Counted from the stretch's first letter, positions 11,384-22,606 are shown. The stretch: 64,000 bases of DNA from Pyrenochaeta sp. MPI-SDFR-AT-0127 (GCA_020747015.1 JAGTJM010000015.1:620001-684000); one strand, 5' to 3'. The notes: generated by a model not told the origin, from the letters alone. Numbers and translations: made by a program.

Positions 11384-13096
11384 ATGATATGGGGTTGATG
11401 GTTCGATAGGGGTCAGGCAAGCAGGCCGCGAGCAGAATGTACTATCAGCACATAAAGCTATAAGGAATCATTCATGATGGTTCGAGTCCATCTTAGAAGC
11501 ATGAAAGAGTGGGCAATATCAAATTTCAAGCAGTTGAGGAGCAATAAACAATCAAACACTGTCATCTACTTTTCTCATGCCTGGAGTGGCCACCCGCTTA
11601 TATGTTTCCATTACAGAGGATATTCAGCATAAGATGCACAAGATGCTCGCAAGGAAGTCAGACAAATATACTTGCAATCGGAACCAAGCGAGTGCCCATA
11701 ACTATGACGTGTGGAACGAAATAATGATATAATAAGATGGATATTGTGTATCAATGCAGTGTAATGTGAGGATTATCAGTCTCGACATTCTGAATATGTT
11801 GTGGGCGGGACACACACACACACAATGTTGACAGCCTCACATGAAATGGCAGGAGCGCTCCAGGAAGACCCATTGGCGAGAAAATCGTGCACAAAACACA
11901 ATTTAGGTAGCTTTGATGGCGCCTTCCAAAGACCCGGAAATGGCTTGAGGCGTATGGGCGGAACGGCAAGCACCGTTTCCGAAGTTACACTGCCCGTCGG
12001 CACATACTTTTGGTAGTGCGCACTCTGAAAATCTCCAGAGAAAAGCGACGAAGCTGTTGGTCGATCGGTTCAGAATAATAACATCTGTGCATTCAATGGG
12101 CCTAAAGATGACTCCAATCCTCCTTGGCGTTTGTATCTTTAGATTTTCTTTCTTCACGGCTTCTATAGATTCCGACGCCACATCTGTAGGGCTGACGGTA
12201 ACGTCGCTTTTTGTCCAAGGGTTGCGGTCCGTATTCCGTAGCGAGTATGGACAGTGATCAGTATGGGCTGACACTTGCATGCAGCGGACAGAACTCTCAT
12301 GTCGCTTTCAAGCATGGACCTGATCGACAGCCACAGGCGGTTGCTAACGGTCGATCGTCCAGGTAGTCGGGATCCGTCAATGTTGTGCAATTTTCTGATA
12401 TCCGGGAAATAGTCAAAGTCAAAGTCTCCTCAGCAAATGTCACGCATGAGTAGCCACAAAGGAATAACCCTCATTCTAATGACCAAATCCTGGGTACCTA
12501 GCTCAAGCGACCAACTGGCTTCGTTGTTCTGCGGCTGACACGTAAAATGCGCGAAGAAGGGTTTTGCTGGAACACTATGTGTGTGGCGCCGGGACTTGAC
12601 ACATCCGGGCCTCGTCGAAGCAATCTTGGAACAAGCTTAAGTTAGTCGACAACCAATGCGGATGCACATGGCCTGAGCCCTGTTGGCGTCTATTCCGATT
12701 ACAGTAACATGACTGACGATTTTGGCACCCAACTGGGTGGGTTTCGACCGCTGCATGGCGCTTTTCTGTGTGGGTTGAAGTTAAGGAATGGCCATGTGCA
12801 GCACGCTCGGCGGCAAGCGCATAGTCTTTTTAGATCCCGTCCCTCAAGCTGATATTTGGGTTGCACCTATGGCGATGTAAACCTGATCGTTCCCCGCATC
12901 GTCATTTGTATCTCCTTCGTGTGTTCTGCTGTACTACCCATCGATGTACACTCGCCCTCGGTCTTGTGCCTGTCTTGTCGTATAAGCGATCGATTTTGTC
13001 CGTTGTCCAGCTTAGTTCCGAAAACTCCGTAGCGTCCGGTCACGAATCTCCCGAGATATATTAGCAAGCGACATCTGCCGTACAGCGGCAGTCAAG
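11384..13096. other. Intergenic, 1.7 kb
   Basis: This lies between the epsilon-COP stop and the phosphodiesterase start. It contains a short CA run at about 11811-11823. A perfect 5-bp hairpin resembling a tRNA T-arm at 11476-11492 lacks the rest of a tRNA. No coding sequence is supported. Confidence 0.55.
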
Positions 13097-14330
13097 ATGG
13101 AGACGGACAGCTCATTCGACGTGCAAACTCCCATTCTCGAAAATATGGTTGTAGGGGTACCGCCTGTGTTTGAAGGCTTGACGAAACAACTGGACAAGCT
13201 GGTCGAGCAGCCGCTACTCGGTCCCAAGGCAGACTTCCCCGCAGGTTGGAGGCCCCAGAAAATCGAGAATTGCGAGCAAGTGCTGATGTGCTAGACAGCT
13301 AGGTTTGCTTTCGCACGGAAGGATGTATCCGGAAATCGAAGACCACAGGCTATCGCTCATCGAGGATACAAGGCGAAATTTCCCGAGAACACCATGGGCG
13401 CTTTCAAAGGAGCTGTAGAGGTTGGTGCTGAAGGCCTAGAGACAGATATACACCTGTCGAAAGACGGTGTCGTTGTTCTGTCGCATGTTAGTATGCCATT
13501 CACCACCATGAGCTCTGTAATCTGAGTGTAGACAGGACAAAGATCTGAAACGGTGCTTTGGCCGAGAAGAGAAGATCATAGATTGCGACTACAGCTTCTT
13601 GGGTAAATTGAGGACATTGAAGGAGCCGCACGAGCCGATGCCTCGTCTCGCTGATCTGCTTGAGTACCTCACGCAGCCTGGATTGGAAGATATCTGGGTG
13701 CTGCTGGATATCAAGGTAAGCTGCTGTGTCCAATGTCATGCAAGCTCGCGAGTTGACGCAGTCTAGCTTGACAACAATGCCGACGACGTGATGCGCTTGA
13801 TCGGTGACACGATTCGAAGCGTGCGTCCTTTGCCAACCAGACCGTGGCACAGCCGTGTCGTGCTTGGATGCTGGGCAGCCAAATACCTGCCGCTCTGCTC
13901 ACGTTACCTGCCTGGGTTTTCAGTCTCACATATTGGCTTCTCGACGCTCGTTGCGTCCTATTTCTTCACAGTGCCAAATGTTTCATTCAACATGCAGCAA
14001 GGGGTGCTGATGACACCGTGGGGTAGACTCTTTATACGGAAGGCCCAGGGAGAGGGGCGACCAGTATATGCATGGACAGTGAACGAGGAGTCGAGAATGC
14101 GGTGGGACATTCGGCAGGGGCTGGACGGCGTCATCACCGACGACCCGAAGCTGTTTCTCGAGGTTCGGCGTGCATGGCATGAGGAAACTCGGGATGGAAT
14201 CAGTGTCATGGCATGGCTGGACGTGTTGCGGATCAACTTCTTCGCCTTGGTTTACACGGCATTGTTTTGGGTCATGTTTGGATACGGTGGAGGCAAGTCG
14301 ATACGCAGAATCAAGCGGACAGCCGAGTGA
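13097..14330 (+). CDS. Glycerophosphodiester phosphodiesterase family (Pgc1-like phosphatidylglycerol phospholipase C)
   Basis: Certain exons are about 13299-13486, 13536-13715 and 13767-14330. The GDPD signature is [19 protein letters not shown], followed by [26 protein letters not shown] and WVLLDIK; the metal- and substrate-binding HRG, E-x-D and H residues are present. A predicted C-terminal membrane segment ([20 protein letters not shown]) matches Pgc1-type enzymes, which cleave phosphatidylglycerol in mitochondrial or lipid-droplet membranes. The 5' end is uncertain. An upstream exon starting at 13097 ([10 protein letters not shown]) is in the same frame but meets TAG at 13292-13294 before the HRG motif. 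A 54-bp GT-AG intron at 13245-13298 would remove it in frame (359 residues total), though its donor GTTGGA is weak. The alternative is a nonsense mutation. Confidence 0.8.
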
Positions 14331-14492
14331 GCTGGCTGGGACTTGGAAACCAAGATGCATCGTTAGCACGTGGACCGTGAATCAATCTGCCGCATCGTGC
14401 TTGTAACGTGGCATGTGCATCAGAAACTTTGTCTGTCAAGTCGTGATTGAAGTGCACGGTATGCAACGCTCACGAGATGCCGGAGTTTGGCG

Positions 14493-14633
14493 ACGCGTTC
14501 CGAGCGCCCAAGACCCCCGCCAAAAACGCGTCAACAGCCCACCCTGCATCGCCCATTCAAAGCACAACACACGATGCCCAGGTAGGCCCCAGAATCGGAC
14601 GGGATGCCGCGCACATGTCACTGATGCACGCGT
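14493..14633. promoter_or_regulatory. Cluster of three ACGCGT (MluI cell-cycle box) hexamers at the gamma-tubulin start
   Basis: ACGCGT occurs at 14493-14498, 14526-14531 (followed by CA) and 14628-14633. The first two lie 81 and 48 bp before the ATG at 14574; the third is at the end of intron 1. ACGCGT is the established target of MBF-type APSES complexes that drive G1/S transcription. A regulatory role here is inferred from clustering and position. Confidence 0.45.
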
Positions 14634-16110
14634 AGGGAGATCATAACGCTGCAGGCGGGCCAATGCGGCAACAGCGTCGGCCAGCAGTTCTGGCAGCAGC
14701 TTTGTCAAGAGCACGGCATCAATCAAGACGGCAACCTCGAAGACTTTGCCACAGAAGGCGGCGACCGGAAAGATGTCTTCTTCTACCAGTCTGACGACAC
14801 GCGCTACATCCCACGAGCCATCCTTTTGGATCTTGAGCCCAGAGTGCTCAACTCGATCCAACAGAGCGCCTACAAGAACATATACAACCCGGAGAACTTC
14901 TACATACACAAGGATGGCACTGGCGCAGGCAACAACTGGGGCATGGGCTACAGCATGGGCGAACAGGTGCACGAGGATATCCTCGACATGATCGATCGCG
15001 AGGCAGACGGCTCAGACTCGCTCGAAGGCTTCATGATGTTGCATTCGATTGCGGGCGGCACTGGTTCAGGCCTGGGCTCATACATGCTCGAGAGACTGAA
15101 CGACAGATTCCCAAAGAAGCTTATACAGACGTACAGCGTGTTTCCAAACACACAAGACGGCGATATCGTGGTGCAGCCATACAACAGTCTGCTGAGTATG
15201 AGGCGGCTAACACAAAATGCCGATTCAGTGGTGAGTGCACACATATACCACACTTTTCGCTTCCTTGCGCTCATTGACTAGGTGGTCCTCGATAACGGAG
15301 CTTTATCCAAGATCGCTGCTGACCGGCTGCACGTTATGAATCCCTCCTTCGAGCAAACAAATCAGCTTGTCTCAACCGTCATGTCCGCTAGCACCACAAC
15401 ACTACGATACCCAGGATATATGCACAACGATCTTGTTGGCATCGTGGCTTCCCTTATCCCTACACCCCGTTGTCACTTCTTAATGACTTCCTACACACCC
15501 TTCTCAGGAGAAAACGTCGAGCAGGCAAAGACGGTACGCAAGACTACCGTATTAGACGTCATGAGGAGGCTGCTGCAACCAAAAAATCGCATGGTTTCCA
15601 CAAATCCCACAAAGAAGAGCTGCTATATGTCTATTTTGAATATCATCCAAGGCGAGGCAGATCCCTCAGACGTGAGTCATGTTCTCTTGCATCTTGAGAA
15701 ATTTCCTTGACTGACTATTGTAGGTACATAAATCTCTCATGCGCATCCGTGAACGCCGCCTCGCAACGTTCATCCCATGGGGTCCCGCTTCCATTCAAGT
15801 CGCCCTGACCAAGAAGTCGCCCTACGTCACCTCTTCACATCGCGTGTCAGGTCTCATGCTTGCAAATCATACAGGTATTGCTACGCTCTTCAAGCGCATA
15901 GTAGCGCAATACTCGACGTTGAGGAAACGTAATGCGTTCCTCGAGAGCTACAAGCGCGAAGCACCTTTCAAGGAAGGCCTTGGCGAGTTTGATGAAGCTA
16001 AGGAGGTCGTCCAAGGCTTGATCGAGGAGTATGAAGAGGCAGAAGGTGCAGACTATCTGAGCAAGGAAACTCCACCCAACGATGAAGCTGAGGACAAGAG
16101 GACTGGTTAG
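14574..16110 (+). CDS. tub4: Gamma-tubulin
   Basis: Exons 14574-14581, 14636-15230, 15282-15671 and 15724-16110 give 459 residues, typical for gamma-tubulin. It nucleates microtubules at spindle pole bodies within the gamma-tubulin complex. The first exon is only 8 bp (ATG CCC AG), and its splice to G GAG yields [16 protein letters not shown], the conserved tubulin N-terminus. The GTP-binding loop is [11 protein letters not shown], with [26 protein letters not shown] and the gamma-type [15 protein letters not shown] after it. The C-terminus is acidic ([12 protein letters not shown]) but lacks the alpha/beta tail. Introns 2 (51 bp) and 3 (52 bp) are phase 0. Three ACGCGT sites flank the start. 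Confidence 0.96.
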
Positions 16111-16632
16111 CAGAGATTTGGGGATATGCAACACAGGCGTCAATTCAAATACTGGAGTTCTCTGGACTGGCTGAGATAGGGCCAAGGCGCTGTCAAGGCG
16201 CTCTGTCGTAAGACGACACTCAATGATACCATTTCTTTCTCATGATTTCATGCGTAGTAAGCCCCACAGACGTTATTTGGCTCCTTGCGCGCCATCCGCT
16301 CGAGCGCCACTGTCGTCATTCACACTTCGTCAGTCAAGAAGTGTAGCATCTCAATGGCAAGATAATAAACCAGTTAGAAATCGGATAGACTTTGCTTGTG
16401 CCATTGTGATGTGGTATTTCGTAGTAATCCTCATGCATTTTGTGAAAGACCGCTGATCCTTTGAATTTCGATTTTCGAGTTTCAAGAAGCTGTTGCGGAG
16501 AAAGTCAAAGTAGCCTGTACGGGATGTGCGTGCAGAATGGCCGCCCTAGCTGACGAGCATCTGATTCAAGTTGTACCCACTTTTGATGTTGTTGCAGAGG
16601 ATGCTGCATCGAATTGTCGAATAGAATTCATC
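16111..16632. other. Intergenic between convergent genes, 0.5 kb
   Basis: This is the shared 3' region of gamma-tubulin (+) and the kinase/zinc-finger gene (-). Nothing else is recognised. Confidence 0.5.
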
Positions 16633-18100
16633 TTACACTGGAACATATCCCCATGTCGGTCCAGGCTTGCATGATTCAACTCTTGAGGCGTTTGTCATGA
16701 GGCGTTTGTCATGATGTGTCTCGGCATAAAGATTGACATTGCTGTCAGCAAGACGTTTCAACACTTGTCGTTGGCGTCGAACATGTTGGCCACAGTAAAT
16801 GTGCTGAAAGAGTTTCTGTTTTGAATCACAGCTTTTCCAACACACGACACATGGTGGAGGTTCGTTGCCGTCAAACTCTGCAATATCTCCGTTCTCATAA
16901 TAATACTGAGTAGGAGTATTAGCCGCTCCTCGGATCGTTAGTCCTTGATCGGGCTCATTTGGTATATTGGCTGGCCTTGTGTCTTGATTTTGTAAGCCAC
17001 CTTTACTACTGTGGCCTGTTTTCCTTAAATGCTTGTGTAGCCCATTTTTCGAAATGAAATCTCGATTGCAAACACGACAAGTTTCACCGGTCGATGAGAA
17101 GAGTTTGAGAGCATGTGCAGCGAGCCCTCCCCTGATTTGAATTGCTGTCGGCCGTTCATCACGTTCAGTGCTGAGCATAGAGCTTACAAGGCCTAAGAGC
17201 TCAATCGAGTAATCTGGTGATATGCCAGAGGGCTTGATGTCGTCCAAGATGGCTGGCTCGTCAAGTGTGCATAGCCGGTAGAGAATGCAGCCGAAGGCGT
17301 ATACATCAGACTTTTGAGAGAAAGCAGCTAGACAACCCTGTTCTCTAATTTCCTGTTGAAATTTGTCAGCGAAGTATCTAGGGGCGAGCAAGGGCCGTAT
17401 TATACTGGAGCCTCATAGCCTAGTGTACCTCTCTTTCCTGTCAGCCTAGTGCCAATACTTTGGACATGGCTCGCAATTCCAAAGTCCGCAACAAACAATT
17501 CAGGTACGTCGCGTTGAACCAGTGGATTCCAGGATTCATGCAACAGTACTACGTTAATCAGCAACCATACAGGTTGTACCAATCTCCCTTTTACTATTCA
17601 TTGGCTTCAAATCTTGATGCAGAATATTTCTGCCATGGCAAAATTCAATAGCCAAAGCAATTTGATAAGCAATCTCGATAATCTGGCTTTCTGTGAAACG
17701 TTCGCTATACCAATATCAACCAAAGGCTCAGAAGGAATGTTGGAACGTACTAACGCTGCGCCATTGAGCAATTGAATAAGGCGATCAAGATCCTTGCCCT
17801 TATAGTAGTCCATAAAGAACGACAATATACTTGTCCTCCTGTTGAATTCGAGCCCATCATGCAATGTAGCGATGTGTGGAGCGCCTCTGAGCGATCTCAT
17901 ATGGTCATACTCATCAAGTGCGGCTTCGGCATTGACCAACTGGACTTGTTTACATGCGACAACCTACCTTTTATCAGTATATGCCCAATTCAACCGTCCC
18001 AATGGTTCGCGAACCTGCCCCTTCCGTAGAACCTTGAACACTTGCCCGAAGCTGCCGCCTCCAATCCATTTCAGAACCTGGTAGGACGGTTTATCGCATT
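16633..18100 (-). CDS. Protein kinase domain fused to two C2H2 zinc fingers, 5' end unresolved
   Basis: Exons 18100-18015, 17963-17755, 17704-17595, 17548-17406 and 17352-16633 read in frame for 421 residues. The kinase core is complete: glycine loop IGGGSFGQVFKV, beta-3 lysine VVACKQV, catalytic loop HQDLKPMNILL (Gln replaces the Arg of HRD), DFG in FVADFGIA, APE in GTLGYEAPE, and SDVYAFGCILYRL. APE appears only after removing the 53-bp intron at 17405-17353, and the VACK lysine only after removing 18014-17964. The C-terminal half carries two fingers, CRVC-x12-H-x5-H and CVVC-x12-H-x5-H, with a spacing typical of matrin/U1-like fingers. No in-frame ATG lies immediately upstream, so at least one 5' exon is missing from this model; a possible acceptor TTAATAG ends at 18101. 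Substrate and localisation are unknown. Confidence 0.75.
16685..16712. repeat. 14-bp direct duplication
   Basis: GAGGCGTTTGTCAT is present twice back to back within the last coding exon of the kinase/zinc-finger gene. It looks like a small local duplication near the C-terminus, after the second finger. Confidence 0.7.
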
Positions 18101-18109
18101 CTATTAACC

Positions 18110-18943
18110 ATGGACGATTCAATATTCTCCCTGTATCAATCGAATCACTATATCCGATGGTGGTCGCTGAGAGAGAGAGAGAGAGGTCTCACAGGTGTCG
18201 AACAGAAGCTGGTTGAGCGGTTGACACCGCAATCGCCACTAATCCGAATAAATCAAGGCTCCAACATAATGCTCTTGACAACTCTGCGACATACGGCCCG
18301 TCTCAGTCTAATTTCCCCCGATATGCCCCCTTGCTATAATTCTAGCTTGCTGCTATTGCTGGAATTTGCCGGTATGGTACACAGAAGCTTGCCCAGCCCG
18401 TTACTCCCACCAAATGGCCATGGAGTGGGCGAAATTAGGAACATTTTCAACAATAAAAGTAGAAAGTTCCTAGCAGAGAGCTTTGTACTTTGACAACTTG
18501 GAACAATTGAGTTACGTTGGTCTTTACTCGTGACCAAGGAAGAGATCTTCTTATCTACTTGCAACGCGTGTGGTGACTTTGGTGGAACCGTTTGGCCCGA
18601 ATTATGAAGGAGAGGATAAGACCTGTAGACCAGACGTCGTGATGATCACGAGGATTGCTCCAACTAGATGCGGAGGCTTGTAAAGTACAAGCGGTTTCGA
18701 TCCTATCCCTTTAAATGATGAAGGAATCGAGACACCCAACAGATCTTCCAGTGCTGCCACATAATTCCCAGGTCTGATATCTACCTCTTATCTTCTGACT
18801 CAGGCCCTAATCGAATGTCCCAGGCCTATGCGGAAGCGCTCTAATAATACAAAGGTTTCATTAAAAGCAACCTGTCATGTAAAGGGGCCTTTCGCTAAAT
18901 GGAAGCAAAAGTAGAGCTGAATATTCGCCCAACTCTTTTTCCA
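18110..18943. other. Intergenic / possible 5' exon region, 0.8 kb
   Basis: This lies upstream of the kinase/zinc-finger gene and downstream of the histidine kinase. It may contain the missing first exon of the former. A short GA repeat (about 18172-18184) acts as a pyrimidine tract on the minus strand and is followed by CAG, a possible splice acceptor. Confidence 0.4.
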
Positions 18944-21900
18944 TCACCGTCCGTTGAGCCGATGTAACAATGCCTGGATCTTTGCCAACAAATCAGGGAT
19001 TCTGAATGGTTTGCTAACCACATCATCCATTCCCGACTCTTTTGCAGTAGCTATTTGCTCGCCCCTTACATTCGCCGTAACCGCAATAATGGGAACATGA
19101 CCATTCAGTTCTTTCTTGCTTTCCATCTCCCGTATCCGTTTACAGCAAGTCAACCCGTCCATCTCCGGCATTTCGAGATCCATAAGAATGATTGAAAGCG
19201 GTATACCATTGATGATGTGAAAGTCGGTCTGCACGAGGTGATTAAGAGCGTAGATTCCATTATCTGCCGTGCTAACAATGCAGCCAGCTTTGGTTAGCTG
19301 CTTTGAGAGAACCTTTTGGTTCACAATGTTGTCCTCCACTATGAGAACGTGGATTTGGTCCATATTAATACGATGGACTACTTCTGGTTGCGATCTCTTA
19401 CGATCAGTTCCAGACACCGCCGCAACTAGCTCACGGGACGCCTCAGCGTGATCGGGTGTATGAGCGTGGATAGACGGATTTTGAGAAATTGAAGGTCTGG
19501 TGTGTTGCGATGGTATGCGCTTGCATTGCAAGAAAAAGCCAAAAGTGCTGCCGACACCAGCTTCGGATGATACACCTATTTGACCGCCGTGCAGCTCAGC
19601 AAGTTGTCTGGAGATGAAAAGGCCCAGGCCACTACCGCCATAGTGCGCGTGCGTACGAGGCGATGCCTGGGCAAACTTTTCGAAAAGTAGGTCCTTCTCC
19701 TCCGCTGTGAGTCCACATCCGGTATCTTCAACGTCAATTCGTAGGTAGAGCAATTCCCCAGAACCCCAATCTTCTCCAGCAGCGACATTAATGGGAGCGC
19801 CTCTTGTTGGCACAAATTGGAAACCCTTCGCCGAGACATCAGGCTGTTGCGGCGACGCACTAACATGTACCGATATCGAGCGTTTGGGGCAATTCGCTGT
19901 AAACTTGATTGCGTTGGTTATCAAATTGACTGTAATCTGGAGCAGTCTACTGGGATCTAGCAGAACCCAGTCAATTTTGTAGTGTTGAAGGCTATCGTGT
20001 GGAACAAGGTTAAGATCAAAACCCTTGGCCAATACTTCTGGCTTGAACATGGCCATACCACGCTGAACAACAGCCACTGGTTGCGTCGGCACTGGGGTGA
20101 TGAGCAAGAGATTTGAATCGAGCTTGGAAACAGTAAGAATGTCGTCCACAATTGATTTCTGGTGTTGAACACAGAGTGCAATGTTATTGGCCGCCTCAAT
20201 ACATTCCAGAGCCACTTGTTGGTCATCGTTAGCGAACTTGTGTTGTGTCAATGTATCTCTGATATCATCTGCGCAGATAAGAATTGCCGAAAGCGGGTTT
20301 CTCATCTCGTGGGATGTTATATCAATGAACTCATTTTGCTGTCTTTTCGTTTCTTCTGCTTCTCGGAGTCTCCTATCTTGTAGACCCTGCGCCCATTTCA
20401 TGTGCGAAATATCCGTGATACTCCCCATAATGCTGATCACTTCACCATCAGGACCAATCTCTGGTGAGGAAGATGCGAGTACCCAGTATTCAATCGGTTC
20501 GCCGTTGAAGTGTTGGCGTTGTTGGGGATTCTTTAGCTGAATTTCTCGTGTCAACGGCTTAAGCGTCTTGATCATGTCGTCCCACATAGTCTGTGCGACT
20601 TTTTTGCTATTGTCGTCTATATGCGTCAGGAAAGATAGCTCATCATCGCTTTCTCTCGCGTGTCCTGTCATTTCGTAATAACGTTCGTTGGCCTCGATCA
20701 AGACTCCGTTTGTATTGAAAAGATACATGCCCAGAGGCGAAAGTTCGGTCATCCGGCGCATGCGACTAGTTTGAAGTTCGAGTTGTTGAGACAGCTGCTC
20801 TCGCTGTTGCGCTGCGGCCTCCGCTGCACGACGGCTTCGACGGACCTCATCCTCAAAGAGAAGAACCGATGCTAGGGATGTAGCTAATTGTCTAGCAAGC
20901 ATAGCCGCAAATGACTGGTACTCGTCGTCATAAGCTCTGCGGGGATTTATGCCAATCAATAAAAAGGCACATACGTTGTCACCGTTTGTCGGTCGAACGG
21001 GGAATATGATGGCATCCTTGCATGGATCTCCGTAGCCTCTCCACTCAATACCCTGTAGTAGCGCTTCCGGGAGCGTACCGTCCCTTGTGTGAAGCGTAGT
21101 GGGTTCTCTAGTACGCATGGCTTCTCTGAAAGCCGGGACAAAGCCTTCTTGACTTCGTTTCAGGTCGAGCTTCTGAGGCGCTGCAACATGACCTTTCGGT
21201 ATGCCAATGGATCCTTCTAAAATACAAGACCTTAATGATATGGTGCTGTCTGAAGAATGAGAGGCGGTATCTGCATCGTCTGCGTCGGCGATGGAGTATA
21301 AAAGAGCAAAAGGCACATCATATGGTTCATGCTCCATGCCATCAAGCACCCTTTTCCAGAATTGCTTCACACTTCGTGTCGCATTTAGACATTCGCCAAG
21401 GTATCGTAACATTTGCATCCTCCTGCTTCTGACGGTCTGATATGTAGTCTCGAAAGGAGCATTATAGAAGCCTAATATTCGATCTGTTCCACCATAGATT
21501 GGAACGAAGGACCACGAAAAGAAGGTCTCTTCCAGATACCCGTATCGCTCAATAGGAAGGGGGTCATTTTCCTTTCGCACACTGTGACCCGTCCGAGCGC
21601 ACTCTTGGAAGATCGGCGCAACTCCGTCCCACAATTCAGAAAAAGGGCCACTGAACCCCGTTCCCATGAGGTCTGGATGCTTGTTGCCTGCGACTTCTGT
21701 TTTATAGGCGAGGTTGTAAATCATTGTAAGTTCCTCGCCCCAGAAGAGAGCACAAGGATGAGGATTTCTCATAAGTAAATTGACCACTTCGCGAAACTGC
21801 AGGGACCATTTTTCCATTGGGCCCAAGGGCGTATTCGCCCAGTCCACTTTCCTTGCAAATGCAACATGATCTGAAAGAATACCAACAGGGTCTGGAACAG

Positions 21901-22606
21901 TCCAGTCAGGAACCGAATTATCGGGTGTTGATAGCGTAACGGACGAACTGGTCCCAGAAGTATTTTTACTGGTGTCCCTACTAAGAGTAACGGATGGCGT
22001 TTCGGGTTGCCGCACGCTGGGCAGGATTTCTCTCGTAGGTATGGCAGCTGCAGAAGCCAGAGCAGCTGCTGGATTTGCACTCGTAGCATCTGCTCTGCCT
22101 GTCTTGGGATGAGATCTTGGTGCAGAGAGCAGGTCCCCTCTTGGAATATTGGAGGCCTGGAAAAGCGCGTTGCCACTGATGATCCTAAAGCGCGAGCGAA
22201 CCGTGGAGCCGGTCCATAGCAGACAGCGATACTGGAGAGTGAGTGGGAAAACATCTTTCGAGTTGTTGAATCTGCTGGTTCCTGTTGCCCAGATGCGGAA
22301 TTGTTCGTATGTTGTTGCGTCGCTACCAGGCTCCACACTATCCTCGGTAGTGCCAGTGATGTTGTCCAGTAATTGGACGTGCTGCCTCAGCGCAGCATTG
22401 CAGAAAATGGGCCGAATCGCATGCTTGTCATGTACAACAAAGTCAGGATCCAGATCCAGCACGAATAAAGGCCTTGAATCCACGTCCCAGATCTCTTGCA
22501 GGCTCAAGCTATCTAGCTCCCTGAACGCAGCATCGTCGAAGATGCTCGCTACATCATTGTCGAAGGCCGGGTCTGGCGTTGGTAGCTCTGGCGATGCATC
22601 TGCCAT
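18944..22606 (-). CDS. Hybrid histidine kinase (PAS, HisKA, HATPase, receiver)
   Basis: This single-exon gene encodes 1220 residues. It is a cytoplasmic sensor of the fungal multistep phosphorelay, which passes phosphate from His to Asp to an HPt protein and response regulators. An N-terminal PAS-like segment (RPLFVLDLDPDFVV) precedes a Ser/Thr-rich linker. A second sensor region starts at PLGPMEKWSLQFREV, and a PAS fold begins near residue 617 (MTELSPLGMYLFNTNGVL). The H-box is ITSHEMRNPLSAIL with the phospho-His near 766. The N-box is LITNAIKFT, and the G-boxes are DTGCGLT and YGGSGLGLFISRQL. The receiver begins near 1087 (HVLIVEDNIVNQKVL), with the phospho-Asp in ILMDLEMPEMDG near 1141 and the conserved Lys in DDVVSKPF. 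There are no membrane segments. The stimulus is unknown. Confidence 0.95.
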   Translation of the reverse strand: MADASPELPTPDPAFDNDVASIFDDAAFRELDSLSLQEIWDVDSRPLFVLDLDPDFVVHDKHAIRPIFCNAALRQHVQLLDNITGTTEDSVEPGSDATTYEQFRIWATGTSRFNNSKDVFPLTLQYRCLLWTGSTVRSRFRIISGNALFQASNIPRGDLLSAPRSHPKTGRADATSANPAAALASAAAIPTREILPSVRQPETPSVTLSRDTSKNTSGTSSSVTLSTPDNSVPDWTVPDPVGILSDHVAFARKVDWANTPLGPMEKWSLQFREVVNLLMRNPHPCALFWGEELTMIYNLAYKTEVAGNKHPDLMGTGFSGPFSELWDGVAPIFQECARTGHSVRKENDPLPIERYGYLEETFFSWSFVPIYGGTDRILGFYNAPFETTYQTVRSRRMQMLRYLGECLNATRSVKQFWKRVLDGMEHEPYDVPFALLYSIADADDADTASHSSDSTISLRSCILEGSIGIPKGHVAAPQKLDLKRSQEGFVPAFREAMRTREPTTLHTRDGTLPEALLQGIEWRGYGDPCKDAIIFPVRPTNGDNVCAFLLIGINPRRAYDDEYQSFAAMLARQLATSLASVLLFEDEVRRSRRAAEAAAQQREQLSQQLELQTSRMRRMTELSPLGMYLFNTNGVLIEANERYYEMTGHARESDDELSFLTHIDDNSKKVAQTMWDDMIKTLKPLTREIQLKNPQQRQHFNGEPIEYWVLASSSPEIGPDGEVISIMGSITDISHMKWAQGLQDRRLREAEETKRQQNEFIDITSHEMRNPLSAILICADDIRDTLTQHKFANDDQQVALECIEAANNIALCVQHQKSIVDDILTVSKLDSNLLLITPVPTQPVAVVQRGMAMFKPEVLAKGFDLNLVPHDSLQHYKIDWVLLDPSRLLQITVNLITNAIKFTANCPKRSISVHVSASPQQPDVSAKGFQFVPTRGAPINVAAGEDWGSGELLYLRIDVEDTGCGLTAEEKDLLFEKFAQASPRTHAHYGGSGLGLFISRQLAELHGGQIGVSSEAGVGSTFGFFLQCKRIPSQHTRPSISQNPSIHAHTPDHAEASRELVAAVSGTDRKRSQPEVVHRINMDQIHVLIVEDNIVNQKVLSKQLTKAGCIVSTADNGIYALNHLVQTDFHIINGIPLSIILMDLEMPEMDGLTCCKRIREMESKKELNGHVPIIAVTANVRGEQIATAKESGMDDVVSKPFRIPDLLAKIQALLHRLNGR

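Noticed and set aside
11476..11492. Perfect T-arm-like hairpin GATGG-TTCGAGT-CCATC resembling a tRNA B box
   Set aside because: The following seven bases (TTAGAAG) have no matching acceptor strand upstream at tRNA distance, and no D-arm or anticodon arm can be folded.
17378..17405. A 28-bp intron (GTATAA to CCCTAG) or a frameshift in the kinase gene before the SDVYAFG motif
   Set aside because: A 53-bp intron ending at 17353 has a good branch site, keeps frame and restores the APE motif, so the gene is not broken here.
17406..18014. Kinase gene as a pseudogene because of in-frame stops
   Set aside because: Four standard introns remove every stop and bring VACK, HQDLKPMN, DFG and APE into one frame.
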